Shown here: positions 45,418 through 54,978 of the stretch, in pieces
How positions within the stretch are numbered: position 1 is the first letter of the stretch
Layout: each line of letters begins with the position of its first letter
NCBI RefSeq assembly: GCF_000383575.1
Contig: NZ_KB911579.1
Span: 3,870,575 to 3,934,574, forward strand
Direction: 5' to 3'
Origin: Salinispora oceanensis
GTDB taxonomy: Bacteria > Actinomycetota > Actinomycetes > Mycobacteriales > Micromonosporaceae
DNA: 64,000 nucleotides
Translations under genes and position numbers: made by a program
Notes under the pieces: generated by a model
What the model was told of the DNA's origin: nothing
Databases searched by the model: none
What the model saw: the letters and a program-made list of their open reading frames with translations, nothing else

Positions 45418-45843
45418 TCAGTCGGCGTCCTCCAGCCGCCGGCGCAGCAGCGTCCGCAGTGGCACCGACTCGCCGTCGCGCCCACCCGCGCCGACGACCA
45501 GCGGCGCTGGACTGGGTTGGGGATTCGCGCCGAAGAGCCGGGCGCGAAGACCGCCGGGTACGACCAGGAGGTGGAAGCGGCCGGTCACGTCCACCGCCCG
45601 GCTGCGGGCCCGGTCCACGTACCAGCCCCGCAGCCGGGTCCGGTAACGGCCCCGGCCCCCGTATCCGGTCGCCGTGAGCCGCTCGGGTGGCAGGCCGCGA
45701 CGGCGGGCCTCGGCCACGAACTCGGCAACCAACTCGGCGGCCTCCGCCTGCTCGGCGAGTCGTCGGTGCTCCTCGGCCGCGGCGTGCGCCGCTACCGCCC
45801 GTCGTCGCTGCTCCCGCCAGTCCTGGCTCTCTTCCACGCCCAC
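45418..45843 (-). CDS. Conserved hypothetical protein, helical N-terminus
   Basis: A 141-residue protein with no domain I can name. The N-terminal 55 residues form a charged amphipathic helix (DWREQRRRAVAAHAAAEEHR continuing through two A/E-rich repeats), then a basic beta-rich section (LTATGYGGRGRYRTRLRGWY) and a C-terminal basic helix. Codon use fits the host. GTG 45843 is used; ATG 45870 gives nine more residues. It is divergent from the dihydrofolate-reductase-like gene at 45925. Confidence 0.6.
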   Translation of the reverse strand: MGVEESQDWREQRRRAVAAHAAAEEHRRLAEQAEAAELVAEFVAEARRRGLPPERLTATGYGGRGRYRTRLRGWYVDRARSRAVDVTGRFHLLVVPGGLRARLFGANPQPSPAPLVVGAGGRDGESVPLRTLLRRRLEDAD

Positions 45844-45924
45844 AACTGTGACGCTACGCGAGCTCGCCACACGCGACGCTCGCCTGGGGCGGCGCGGCGG
45901 TGGTGGCGGTTAGGGTGGCTGGCT

Positions 45925-46482
45925 ATGGGAGTGCTCACCTTCACCCTCAACCTCACCCTGGATGGTTGCGTCGACCACCAGGAGGGGATCGCGGACGACG
46001 AGACGCACGCCTTCTTCACCCGTCTCATGGACGCAGCCGGGGCGATGCTGTGGGGTCGCGTCACCTACGAGATGTTGGAGAGCTACTGGCCGGCCGTGGC
46101 CCGCGGCGAGCGGGAGGCGCCGTCGGCCATGCGCGAGTGGGCGGTCAAGCTGGAGGCCAAACCCAAGTACGTGGTGTCGTCAACGCGCACGGACTTCCCG
46201 TGGACCAACAGTCACCATGTCGCCGGCGATCTGCGCGAGGGCGTGCAGCAGCTCAAGGACGCGACCGCTGCCGGGGTTCTCCTCGGAAGCGGCAAGCTCG
46301 CGACCGAGCTCGACCGGCTGGACCTGATCGACGAGCACCAGTTGCTTGTCCATCCCCGGATCGCCGGCCACGGCCCGACGCTTTACCAGGGCGGGCTGCC
46401 CGACACGCGCCAGCTCGAGCTGCTCTCGGCGGAGCCGCTCCGCAACGGCGTGCTGGCCCTGCACTACCGCCGCGCGCACTAA
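45925..46482 (+). CDS. Dihydrofolate reductase/RibD C-terminal-like family protein
   Basis: A 185-residue protein of the DHFR-like fold related to the RibD C-terminal reductase. It has the typical opening FTLNLTLDGCVDH, ALLWGRxTYE-like MLWGRVTYEMLESYWP, then YVVSSTRTDFPW and LLGSGKLATELDRLDLIDEHQL for NADPH binding. Actinomycetes have many paralogues of unknown substrate, sometimes antibiotic-resistance or flavin-related. The ATG at 45925 fits the family N-terminus. The downstream region contains competing hairpins. Confidence 0.8.
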   Translation: MGVLTFTLNLTLDGCVDHQEGIADDETHAFFTRLMDAAGAMLWGRVTYEMLESYWPAVARGEREAPSAMREWAVKLEAKPKYVVSSTRTDFPWTNSHHVAGDLREGVQQLKDATAAGVLLGSGKLATELDRLDLIDEHQLLVHPRIAGHGPTLYQGGLPDTRQLELLSAEPLRNGVLALHYRRAH

Positions 46483-46621
46483 CCCTCGGAGTCTCGGCGC
46501 GGTCCGAAGGCGTAAGCCGTCCTGAGCATCGCCGGGTCGCGCAACGCCGCCAGGCCGCCGCTGCGTCGATGTCTGCGGGTCCGCTCGACCCGGCCATCGA
46601 CCCGGTGATGGGCCGCGGACC

Positions 46622-46676
46622 AGCCGGCCGTGGGTGAGCGAAGAACGCTCGACCCCGGCCGGCTCCCACGCTCACC
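46622..46676. terminator. Overlapping alternative hairpins between convergent genes
   Basis: AGCCGGCC (46622-46629) pairs with GGCCGGCT (46657-46664), and inside it GAGCG/CGCTC (46636-46640 and 46646-46650). Alternatively GGTGAGCG (46633-46640) pairs with CGCTCACC (46669-46676), which excludes the first form. It lies between the DHFR-like gene and tex, so it can act as a bidirectional terminator. Confidence 0.5.
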
Positions 46677-46735
46677 GAACCGTTGTATCAGATGCGAATC
46701 GGCCTATTTTCGGGCCCGGCGTCGCGCAGGTGCGC

Positions 46736-49186
46736 TCAGGCGAGACCGGCGCGGCGTAGGGCGTCCGCCATTGCATCGTTGGCCGGGGCCCCGCCCCCAC
46801 GTCCCGATCGTGGCTGCCCGCCGCGACCGCCCTGCCCACCTTGGGCGCGACCGCCCGCCCCGCCGCGACCGCCCTGCCCGCCTTGGGAACGGCCGCCCTG
46901 CCCGCCTTGGGAACGGCCGCCCGGCCCGCCGCGGCCCTGGGAACGGCCGCCGGCTTCCCGGTCGCCGCCGCGGCCCCCCTGCTGTTCCCGCCCGCCGCGG
47001 CCAGCCTCGGTGTCGTCCAGGCGCAGGGTCAGCGAGATGCGCTTGCGCGGTACGTCCACGTCGAGGACCTTGACCTTCACCACGTCACCGGACTTCACCA
47101 CCTCGTGCGGGTCCCGGACGAAGGCGCGGGACATCGCCGAGACGTGCACCAGGCCGTCCTGGTGCACGCCGATGTCCACAAACGCGCCGAAGGCGGCCAC
47201 GTTGGTGACCACTCCCTCCAGGATCAGGCCGGGCACCAGATCGGCGATCGTCTCCACACCCTCGGCGAAGGTGGCGGTGCGGAACTCCGGCCGCGGGTCC
47301 CGGCCGGGCTTCTCCAATTCGGTGAGGATGTCGGTGACCGTTGGCAGCCCGAAGGTGTCATCGACGAAATCGGGGGCCCGCAGCCCACGCAGGATCGCAC
47401 TCCGGCCGATCACCTCCGGTAGCTCCTGCTTGACGGCGGCGAGGATCCGCCGCACCACCGGGTACGCCTCCGGATGCACGCTGGAGGAGTCCAGCGGGTC
47501 GTCACCGCCGGGGATGCGCAGGAAGCCGGCGCACTGCTCGAACGCCTTCGGGCCGAGCCGGGGGACCTGTCGCAGGTCGCCGCGGTTCCGGAACGGCCCG
47601 TTGGCGTCTCGGTGCAGCACGATGTTCTCCGCCAGCCCGGCACCGATTCCGGAGACTCGGGTCAGTAGCGGTGCGGAGGCGGTGTTGACATCGACCCCGA
47701 CCGCGTTGACGCAGTCCTCAACCACCGCGTCGAGGGACCGGGACAGGGCCACCTCGGACAGGTCGTGCTGGTACTGCCCAACTCCGATCGAGCGTGGGTC
47801 GATCTTGACCAGCTCGGCGAGCGGGTCCTGGAGGCGGCGGGCGATCGAGACTGCTCCCCGCAGTGACACGTCCAGCCCCGGCAGCTCCTGCGCCGCGTAG
47901 GCGGACGCCGAGTAGACCGAGGCCCCGGCCTCGGAGACGACGAGCTTGGTGAGGTTCAGCTGGGGGTGGCGCCGGATCAGCTCTCCGGCGAGCCGGTCGG
48001 TCTCCCGACTCGCGGTGCCGTTACCGATCGCCACCAACTCCACCTGGTGCGCGGCGGCCAGCCGGGCGAGGGTCTCGATCGAGGCATCCCACTGCCGGCG
48101 CGGTTCGTGCGGGTAGATGGTGTCGGTGGCGACCACCTTGCCGGTGGCGTCAACGACGGCGACCTTCACCCCGGTGCGCAGGCCGGGATCCAGCCCCATC
48201 GTCGCCCGGGTGCCGGCCGGGGCGGCCAGCAGCAGGTCCCGCAGGTTCGTGGCGAAGACTCGTACCGCCTCCGCCTCGGCCGCCTGCCACAACCGCAGGC
48301 GCAGGTCCGCGCCGAGGTGGATGAGGATTCGGGTACGCCAGGCCCAGCGCACCGTGTCGCAGAGCCAGCGGTCGGCCGGCCGTCCCTGGTCGGTGACCCC
48401 GAATCGGGCGGCGATGGCTGTCTCATAGCGGGTCGGGCCCGTGGTCGTCGAGTCCGGGGCCTCCTCCGGCTCCAGCGTCAGGTCGAGCACGCCCTCCTTC
48501 TCCCCGCGGAACATGGCGAGTACCCGGTGTGCGGGCAGCTTCGGGTACGGCTCAGCGAAGTCGAAGTAGTCGGCGAACTTGGCGCCGGCCGTCGCCTCGC
48601 CGTCACGGACCCGGGACACCAGCCGGCCCCGTGACCACATCTGCTCGCGCAGCGTACCGATCAGGTCGGCGTCCTCGGCGAACCGTTCGACGAGGATGGC
48701 TCGGGCGCCGTCGAGCGCGGCGGCGGCGTCGGCGATGCCCCGGTCCGGGTCAACGAACCCGACGGCCGTCGCCCGTGGCTCCTGCGTCGGCGCGTCGAGC
48801 AGGGCGTCGGCGAGGGGTTCCAGGCCGGCCTCGCGGGCGATCTGCGCGCGGGTTCGTCGCTTGGGTTTGTACGGCAGGTAGATGTCCTCCAGCCGAGACT
48901 TCGAGTCGGCGGCCATGATCTGTGCCGTCAGGGCTTCGTCGAGCTTGCCCTGGCTGCGGATCGACTCCAGGATGGCGTCCCGCCGCTGGGCCAACTCGCG
49001 CAGGTAGCGCAGTCGCTCCTCAAGGGTGCGCAGTTGGGTGTCGTCGAGCAGGCCGGTGGCCTCCTTGCGGTACCGGGCGATGAACGGCACGGTCGCGCCG
49101 CCGTCGAGTAGTTCCACGGCTGCGTGTACCTGGCGCTCGGCGACGCCGAGCTCCTCGGCGATCCGCTGAGAAACAGAGAGGGTCAC
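46736..49186 (-). CDS. tex: Tex-family RNA-binding transcription accessory protein with Gly/Arg-rich tail
   Basis: An 816-residue Tex/YhgF protein. Helical N-terminus (VPFIARYRKEATG near 34), YqgF nuclease-like domain (near 320), helix-hairpin-helix repeats (near 500), and S1 RNA-binding domain (near 640-710: PGLILEGVVTNVAAFGAFVD and ISLTLRLDD). Residues 725-795 are a low-complexity tail rich in GGRSQGGQGGR-type units, much longer than in typical Tex proteins. The GTG start at 49186 has no strong ribosome-binding site. Tex acts in the cytoplasm on nucleic acids; the tail may mediate RNA binding or condensates. Confidence 0.93.
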   Translation of the reverse strand: MTLSVSQRIAEELGVAERQVHAAVELLDGGATVPFIARYRKEATGLLDDTQLRTLEERLRYLRELAQRRDAILESIRSQGKLDEALTAQIMAADSKSRLEDIYLPYKPKRRTRAQIAREAGLEPLADALLDAPTQEPRATAVGFVDPDRGIADAAAALDGARAILVERFAEDADLIGTLREQMWSRGRLVSRVRDGEATAGAKFADYFDFAEPYPKLPAHRVLAMFRGEKEGVLDLTLEPEEAPDSTTTGPTRYETAIAARFGVTDQGRPADRWLCDTVRWAWRTRILIHLGADLRLRLWQAAEAEAVRVFATNLRDLLLAAPAGTRATMGLDPGLRTGVKVAVVDATGKVVATDTIYPHEPRRQWDASIETLARLAAAHQVELVAIGNGTASRETDRLAGELIRRHPQLNLTKLVVSEAGASVYSASAYAAQELPGLDVSLRGAVSIARRLQDPLAELVKIDPRSIGVGQYQHDLSEVALSRSLDAVVEDCVNAVGVDVNTASAPLLTRVSGIGAGLAENIVLHRDANGPFRNRGDLRQVPRLGPKAFEQCAGFLRIPGGDDPLDSSSVHPEAYPVVRRILAAVKQELPEVIGRSAILRGLRAPDFVDDTFGLPTVTDILTELEKPGRDPRPEFRTATFAEGVETIADLVPGLILEGVVTNVAAFGAFVDIGVHQDGLVHVSAMSRAFVRDPHEVVKSGDVVKVKVLDVDVPRKRISLTLRLDDTEAGRGGREQQGGRGGDREAGGRSQGRGGPGGRSQGGQGGRSQGGQGGRGGAGGRAQGGQGGRGGQPRSGRGGGAPANDAMADALRRAGLA

Positions 49187-49291
49187 GATCTCGATCCGCC
49201 TTCGGGAGTGGTTTCCCGTGTATTCTGCCGGGCCACCGAAGCGGTGGTGGAGTCACCGTCCTGGTGCGGCGGTTCGGCTTGTCCTCTTCGA

Positions 49292-50467
49292 TCAGGTGAC
49301 CGCCTGCCACCAGCCGTCCACCGGCGGTGGGTTGTCAACCATCACCCGCTGGCCTGGCCGGGGCACCGCCAGCCGCACGTCCCGGGCCTTCGTCTCGGCC
49401 CAGAGCCGGTCCACCGGCTCCGACCAGTCGTGCACGGCGAGGTTGAAGGTCGCCCAGTGCACCGGGACAAGCAGTCCGCCGCGGAGGTCGAGGTGGGCGG
49501 TGACCGCCTCCTCGGGGAACATGTGAATATCCCGCCAGGCCTGGTCATAAGCGCCGATCTGCATCAACGTCACATCAAAGGGCCCATATCCGGCGCCAAT
49601 GGCAGCATATCCCGCGAAGTACCCGGAATCGCCGGTGTAAAAGACGCTGCGGTGCGCCCCGGCGATCACCCAGGAGCTCCAGAGGGTGGCGTCCCGGCGC
49701 AGGCCGCGTCCGGAGAAGTGCTGGGCTGGGGTGGCGGTGAGCCGTAATCCGGCGATGTCGTAACTCTCCGACCAGTCCAGCTCCACGATCCGGTGCTCCG
49801 GAACCCCCCACCGCTGGAGGTGGGCACCGATCCCGAGCGGCACCACGAACGGTGCGTCCTGTCCTGCTGTCAGCCCCTGTACGGTCGCGAGGTCGAGGTG
49901 GTCGTAGTGGTCGTGGGAGATCAGGATCGCGTCGACCGCGGGCAACTCGTCGAGGCCGACCGGTGGCGGGTGGAGCCGCTTGGGCCCGACCCGGGTCGAC
50001 GGGGAACAACGCCGACTCCACACCGGATCGATCAGCACCCGGCGCGCCTCGATCTCGACCAGCGTGGAGGCATGGCCGTACCAGACCACGTTCAGCTCGG
50101 GCGAGTGCGGGGATGACTCCGGCGTAGCCGCTGGGCGCACCAACGGTACTGGCAGCCGCGGGTGGCGCTGCTGCTTGCCGAAGAGGAGCTCGCGGAGCAG
50201 GTTCCGATCCGTGGAACCCGTCGTGGGGCTGGCCGCGGGACGGCTGCTTGCCGGGTTCCGGAAGGCGCCGGCCCGAAACTGCGGCGAGCGGCGGGCACGC
50301 TCGGCCCGCGCACCGGCCAGCCGGCCACCGAGGGCCAGCGGGACATCCCGTACCGCCCAGGCGAGGCCGGCCAGCGCGGCCATCCCGACCACCCCGCCCA
50401 GTCGCCGCCCACCTCTCCGGTGCGGACGGCCCCGCAGCTGACGGCCCCGCTCCGTTGGTGCCCCCAT
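49292..50467 (-). CDS. Metallo-beta-lactamase-fold hydrolase (UlaG/NAPE-PLD-like)
   Basis: A 391-residue protein with a basic N-terminus and one hydrophobic segment (about 25-47), so probably membrane-anchored. The C-terminal domain has ISHDHYDHLD (the HxHxDH metal motif), an FSGRGLRRDATLW segment, YTGDSGYFAG with the bridging Asp, and a PVHWATFNLA His. This resembles NAPE-PLD/UlaG-type hydrolases rather than true beta-lactamases. GGAGG lies about 7 bases before the ATG. The substrate is not visible; a phosphodiester or lactone are possibilities. Confidence 0.8.
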   Translation of the reverse strand: MGAPTERGRQLRGRPHRRGGRRLGGVVGMAALAGLAWAVRDVPLALGGRLAGARAERARRSPQFRAGAFRNPASSRPAASPTTGSTDRNLLRELLFGKQQRHPRLPVPLVRPAATPESSPHSPELNVVWYGHASTLVEIEARRVLIDPVWSRRCSPSTRVGPKRLHPPPVGLDELPAVDAILISHDHYDHLDLATVQGLTAGQDAPFVVPLGIGAHLQRWGVPEHRIVELDWSESYDIAGLRLTATPAQHFSGRGLRRDATLWSSWVIAGAHRSVFYTGDSGYFAGYAAIGAGYGPFDVTLMQIGAYDQAWRDIHMFPEEAVTAHLDLRGGLLVPVHWATFNLAVHDWSEPVDRLWAETKARDVRLAVPRPGQRVMVDNPPPVDGWWQAVT

Positions 50468-50531
50468 CGCCGCCCCTCCGACTGGATTCCGCCGTACCCG
50501 CCGGCCCTACCGCATCAGCGCCGTCGGCTCC

Positions 50532-50559
50532 GCCCCCCTCTCGCTTCCGAGAAGGGGGC
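50532..50559 (-). terminator. Hairpin terminator after sdhB
   Basis: Eleven-base arms (50532-50542 with 50549-50559) with one mismatch and a 6-base loop, starting 38 bases beyond the sdhB stop. Confidence 0.6.
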
Positions 50560-50596
50560 TACCCGCAACGGAGGGGTTGAACCGACGGTGTCGCGG

Positions 50597-51352
50597 TCAG
50601 GAGCGCCCGGTGTGCTTGGCGGTGGCCGCCAGGTAGTCGCGGTTGAGCCGACCGATGGTGTGCAGCGGGATGCCCTTGGGGCAGACCACGGTGCACTCCC
50701 CGGCGTTGGTGCAGCCGCCGAAGCCGGCGTCGTCGTGCGAATCCACCATGCCGATCACCCGGGTGTACCGCTCCGGCTGGCCCTGCGGCAGCAGCGAGAG
50801 CTGGGTGACCTTGGCGGCGGTGAAGAGCATGCCAGAGCCGTTCGGGCAGGCCGCGACGCAGGCGCCGCAGCCGATGCAGGCGGCCGACTCGAAGGCGGCG
50901 TCCGCGTCGGCCTTCGCCACCGGCGCCGCGTGCGCCTCGGGCGCACTGCCGGTCGGAGCGGTGACGAAGCCACCCCCCGCGATGATCTCGTCGAAGGCGT
51001 TGCGGTTGACCACCAGGTCCTTGACGACCGGGAACGCCCGGGCCCGCCACGGCTCGATGTCGATCGTCTCGCCGTCGGTGAACTGCCGCATGTGCAGCTG
51101 GCAGGCGGTGGTGCCGCGCTGCGGTCCGTGCGCGTTGCCGTTGATCATCATGCCGCACATGCCGCAGATGCCCTCACGGCAGTCGTGGTCGAACGCCACC
51201 GGCTCCTCACCGGCGAGGGTCAGGCGCTCGTTGAGCACGTCGAGCATCTCCAGGAACGACATGTCCGGGGAAATGTCCTCGACCGGGTAGGTCACCATCC
51301 GACCCTTGTCCTCGGGGCCCGTTTGGCGCCAGATGCGTAGGGTCAGGTTCAC
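50597..51352 (-). CDS. sdhB: Succinate dehydrogenase/fumarate reductase iron-sulfur subunit
   Basis: A 251-residue iron-sulfur subunit carrying electrons from FAD to quinone. The [2Fe-2S] cysteines are in CREGICGMCG with a fourth in TTACQLH. The [4Fe-4S] and [3Fe-4S] clusters use CIGCGACVAACP and CTNAGECTVVCPKG. GTG 51352 overlaps the sdhA stop by 4 bases (GTGA), so the genes are translationally coupled. It is the last gene of the sdhCAB operon. Confidence 0.95.
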   Translation of the reverse strand: MNLTLRIWRQTGPEDKGRMVTYPVEDISPDMSFLEMLDVLNERLTLAGEEPVAFDHDCREGICGMCGMMINGNAHGPQRGTTACQLHMRQFTDGETIDIEPWRARAFPVVKDLVVNRNAFDEIIAGGGFVTAPTGSAPEAHAAPVAKADADAAFESAACIGCGACVAACPNGSGMLFTAAKVTQLSLLPQGQPERYTRVIGMVDSHDDAGFGGCTNAGECTVVCPKGIPLHTIGRLNRDYLAATAKHTGRS

Positions 51353-53280
51353 TTGTAACTCCGCTGCGTGGGGTGGACGTACTCGAACTTGAGGTCTTCC
51401 TTGTGTAGCACCGGCTGCTCGGTGCCGTACTCCCAGGCCGCCACGTACGCGAACCGCTCGTCGTCGCGCTGGGCCTCGCCGTCCGGGCTCTGGTGCTCGG
51501 CCCGGAAGTGGCCGCCGCAGGACTCCTCGCGGTGCAGGGCGTCGATGCACATCAGCTCGGCCAGCTCGAAGAAGTCGGCCACCCGGCCGGCCTTCTCCAG
51601 CGACTGGTTGAGCCCGTCGGCGTCGCCGACGATCCGGACCCGCTGCCAGAACTCCTCCCGCAGCGCGCGGATCTCGTCGACCGCCTTGCGCAGACCGGCG
51701 GCGGAACGCTCCATGCCGCAGTGTTCCCACATGATCTGGCCCAGCTCCCGGTGGAACGAGTCCACCGTCCGGTCGCCGTCCACGGAGAGGAGCCGGTGGA
51801 TCCGGTCCTCAACGGTGCGCCGGGCCTCGACCGCCGCCGGGTGACTCGGTTCGACCGTTTCGAACGGGCCGGCCGCGAGGTAGTTGGCGATGGTGTTCGG
51901 CAGCACGAAGTAGCCGTCGGCGAGTCCCTGCATGAGCGCGGAGGCGCCCAGCCGGTTCGCGCCGTGGTCGGAGAAGTTCGCCTCGCCGATCACGAAGAGG
52001 CCGGGGATGGTCGCCTGCAGGTCGTAGTCGACCCAGAGCCCACCCATCGTGTAGTGCACGGCCGGGTAGATCCGCATCGGAACCTCGTACGGGTCCTCGC
52101 CGGTGATCCGCTCGTACATCTCGAAGAGGTTGCCGTACTTGGCCTCGATGGACTTGCGGCCCAGCCGCTGGATCGCGTCGGCGAAGTCCAGGTAGACGCC
52201 GAGCCGGGTCGGGCCCACGCCGCGCCCCTCGTCGCAGACGTTCTTCGCGGCGCGGGAGGCGATGTCCCGGGGCACCAGGTTGCCGAACGAGGGGTAGATC
52301 CGCTCCAGGTAGTAGTCCCGCTCGTCCTCGGGGATCTCACGGGGATCGCGGTCGTCGCCCTCGGCCTTGGGCACCCACACCCGGCCGTCGTTGCGCAGCG
52401 ACTCGCTCATCAGCGTCAGCTTCGACTGGTGATCGCCGGAGACCGGAATGCAGGTCGGGTGGATCTGCGTGTAGCAGGGGTTGGCGAAGTACGCGCCCTG
52501 GCGGTGCGCCCGCCAGGTGGCGGTGACGTTGCAGCCCTTGGCGTTGGTGGAGAGGTAGAAGACGTTGCCGTAACCGCCGGAGGCGAGCACGACCGCGTCG
52601 GCGAACTCGGTGGTGATCTCGCCGGTTACCAGGTCCCGGACGACGATCCCCCGGGCCCGGCCGTCAATGACGATCAGCTCCAGCATCTCGTGCCGGGTGT
52701 TCATCTCCACGTTGCCGAGGCCGACCTGACGTTCCAGCGCCTGGTACGCCCCGAGTAGCAGCTGCTGACCCGTCTGGCCCCGGGCGTAGAAGGTGCGCTG
52801 TACCTGCGCGCCGCCGAAGGAGCGGGTGTCGAGTAGGCCGCCGTACTCGCGGGCGAACGGAACGCCCTGGGCGACGCACTGGTCAATGATGTTGACCGAC
52901 ACCTCGGCCAGCCGGTGCACGTTCGACTCACGGGAGCGGAAGTCGCCGCCCTTGACGGTGTCGTAGAAGAGGCGGTGCACCGAGTCGCCGTCGTTGCGGT
53001 AGTTCTTCGCCGCGTTGATGCCGCCCTGTGCGGCGATCGAGTGGGCCCGGCGCGGGCTGTCCTGGTAGCAGTAGGACCGGACCCGGTAACCCTGCTCGGC
53101 GAGGGTGGCGGCGGCTGAACCACCGGCCAGGCCGGTGCCGACGACGATCACCGTCAGCTTGCGACGGTTGGCCGGGTTGACCAGCTTGGCGTTGAACCGG
53201 CGACTGTCCCAGCGGCCCTCGATCGGTCCGTCCGGGGCCCGGGTGTCGGTGACCGGGTTGCCTTCGGTGTAGAGATCCAT
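51349..53280 (-). CDS. sdhA: Succinate dehydrogenase/fumarate reductase flavoprotein subunit
   Basis: A 643-residue FAD subunit oxidising succinate to fumarate. FAD motif VVGTGLAGGSAAATLAEQGY, covalent-FAD histidine segment SPRRAHSIAAQGGINAA, catalytic region HPTCIP and MTLMSESLRNDGR, and HYTMGGLWVDYDLQ. The long form with an acid N-terminal extension is the type found in Bacteroides- and actinomycete-like sdhCAB operons. The start MDLYTEGN at 53280 lies 2 bases after the sdhC stop and has GGTGAG upstream. Confidence 0.95.
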   Translation of the reverse strand: MDLYTEGNPVTDTRAPDGPIEGRWDSRRFNAKLVNPANRRKLTVIVVGTGLAGGSAAATLAEQGYRVRSYCYQDSPRRAHSIAAQGGINAAKNYRNDGDSVHRLFYDTVKGGDFRSRESNVHRLAEVSVNIIDQCVAQGVPFAREYGGLLDTRSFGGAQVQRTFYARGQTGQQLLLGAYQALERQVGLGNVEMNTRHEMLELIVIDGRARGIVVRDLVTGEITTEFADAVVLASGGYGNVFYLSTNAKGCNVTATWRAHRQGAYFANPCYTQIHPTCIPVSGDHQSKLTLMSESLRNDGRVWVPKAEGDDRDPREIPEDERDYYLERIYPSFGNLVPRDIASRAAKNVCDEGRGVGPTRLGVYLDFADAIQRLGRKSIEAKYGNLFEMYERITGEDPYEVPMRIYPAVHYTMGGLWVDYDLQATIPGLFVIGEANFSDHGANRLGASALMQGLADGYFVLPNTIANYLAAGPFETVEPSHPAAVEARRTVEDRIHRLLSVDGDRTVDSFHRELGQIMWEHCGMERSAAGLRKAVDEIRALREEFWQRVRIVGDADGLNQSLEKAGRVADFFELAELMCIDALHREESCGGHFRAEHQSPDGEAQRDDERFAYVAAWEYGTEQPVLHKEDLKFEYVHPTQRSYK

Positions 53281-53282
53281 GA

Positions 53283-53966
53283 TCAACTCACCAATCCGAG
53301 GAGTACGGCGAACGGGACCACCAGGTAGCCGACGCTGAGCGCGACGGCGAAGAGCAGGGCGAGGCCCCGGGCGCGGCGTTCGCCCTGCGACGTCTGCTGA
53401 CCGAGGCTGCGGAGCGCGCTGTAGGCGCCGTGCCGCAGGTGGAAGCCGAGAGCGACGACCGCGAGCGTGTAGAACAGCGTCACGTACCAGCGTTCCGGGG
53501 CGAAGTCGGCGACCACGTTGGCCTGCGGCCGGCTCGGGTCGCCGACCGGGTTCAGGTGCCCGGTGGTCAGGTCCAGGATGTGGTAGATCACGAAGAGGGC
53601 GATGATCACGCCACCCCAGCGCATGGTGCGGGCGGCGTAGCTGCCCTGGACCTTCTTGCGGTGGGCGTACCTGACCGGGCGGGCCGAGCGGGCGCGCAGC
53701 GCCAGCATGGTCGCGGCCCAGATGTGGCCGGCCAGCGCGATCAGGAGCGCGCCCCGCTGCAACCACAGGTACCAGCCGTAGGGGAGCAGCGGCGTACCAA
53801 GATCGCGCAGCCAGTGCGCGTAGTGGTCGAAATCCTCGGCACCGGTGAAGATCTTCAGGTTGCCGAGCATGTGTGCGACGAGGAACAGCACCAAGACAAG
53901 GCCCGTCACCGCCATGACGGCTTTGAGGCCGACAGTGGAGCGGATGGGCGACCGAGTTCGTGACAT
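53283..53966 (-). CDS. sdhC: Succinate dehydrogenase cytochrome b subunit
   Basis: A 227-residue membrane anchor with five hydrophobic helices, as in the single-subunit (class B) b558-type SdhC; no SdhD gene is present. Candidate heme histidines include those in LFLVAHMLGN, GHIWAATM, IYHILDLTTGH and GFHLRHGAYSAL. The start at 53966 (MSRTRSPIRSTVGLKAVM) is chosen to match family N-termini. Divergent from the LysR gene. Confidence 0.9.
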   Translation of the reverse strand: MSRTRSPIRSTVGLKAVMAVTGLVLVLFLVAHMLGNLKIFTGAEDFDHYAHWLRDLGTPLLPYGWYLWLQRGALLIALAGHIWAATMLALRARSARPVRYAHRKKVQGSYAARTMRWGGVIIALFVIYHILDLTTGHLNPVGDPSRPQANVVADFAPERWYVTLFYTLAVVALGFHLRHGAYSALRSLGQQTSQGERRARGLALLFAVALSVGYLVVPFAVLLGLVS

Positions 53967-54031
53967 GACTACCACATGGCTGACGCTAAAAGCAGTCAGA
54001 TCAGTCGTCCAATGCATCGACTCCGCAGTCT

Positions 54032-54050
54032 TCATAGCCATAGGCTATGA
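54032..54050. promoter_or_regulatory. LysR-type operator between sdhCAB and its divergent regulator
   Basis: TCATAGCC (54032-54039) and GGCTATGA (54043-54050) are perfect 8-base arms with a 3-base spacer, conforming to the T-N11-A LysR consensus. It overlaps the first possible start codon of the regulator (54047), so binding there would autorepress. Confidence 0.7.
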
Positions 54051-54052
54051 AG

Positions 54053-54978
54053 ATGCAACTCCATCAGCTTCGCTACTTCGCAGCGGTCGCAGAAGTACGA
54101 CATTTCACCCAAGCTGCCGATCATGTCGGCATAACGCAGCCCTCGTTGAGTAAGCAAATTCACGCTCTGGAGACGGAACTCGGCACCCCGCTCTTCGAAC
54201 GGGTAAGGGGAAAGATCGCGCTCACCGCCGCGGGTGAGGTGCTGCTGCCGTTCGCCAAACGGATCCTCACCGACGTGGAGATCGCCACCCGGGAGGTGCA
54301 GGAGCTGGTCGGCCTGCGGCGGGGTCGGGTCCGCCTCGGCGCGACCCCCAGCCTGGCCACCGCACTGGCCCCGCCCGTGCTGCGCCGCTTCCGCGACGCT
54401 CACCCGACCGTCGACCTGTGGGTGGAGGAGGGCGGCTCCCAGGATCTGGTCCGGCACCTGCTCCGCGGCGACCTGGACCTGGCATTGATCATCGCGCCGG
54501 CCCAGGGCACCGACCCCGGGCTGCGCACCGACCCGATCCTCACCGAGAGCCTGGTGGTCGCCAGCGTCGGGCCCCTGCCGGACTCCCCGCCGACGTACCC
54601 GATGCGCGTCGCCGACCTGCGCGGCCACCCGCTGGTGATGTTTCGGGAGGGGTACGACCTGCGGGACGCCACCCTGCAGGCGTGCCGCGAGGCCGGCTTC
54701 GAGCCCTGGATCTCGGTGGACGGCGGGGAGATGGACTCCGTGCTCAGCTTCGTCGCTGCCGGGCTGGGGGTCGCCCTGGTGCCCGGCAGCGTCGTCGCCA
54801 GCCGGCCCGGAATCCACGTCACCCGACTCGCCGCGCCCGGCGTCCGCCGAACCATCGCGGTCGCCCGCCGCCGCGATGTCGTCCCCACCCATGCGGGCCG
54901 GGAGCTGCGTCGCATCCTGCTCGAGTACGTTGACGACGCGATCGCCGCCGCCGCCCTGCCATCCGGCCTCGAGCCCCG

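Noticed and set aside
45253..45924. Long upstream extension of the DHFR-like frame
   Set aside because: Passes through the divergent hypothetical gene; family N-terminus starts at 45925.
46780..46980. CRISPR-like or tandem-repeat array
   Set aside because: The repetition is codon-level Gly/Arg/Gln repeats inside the tex coding frame, with no spacers.
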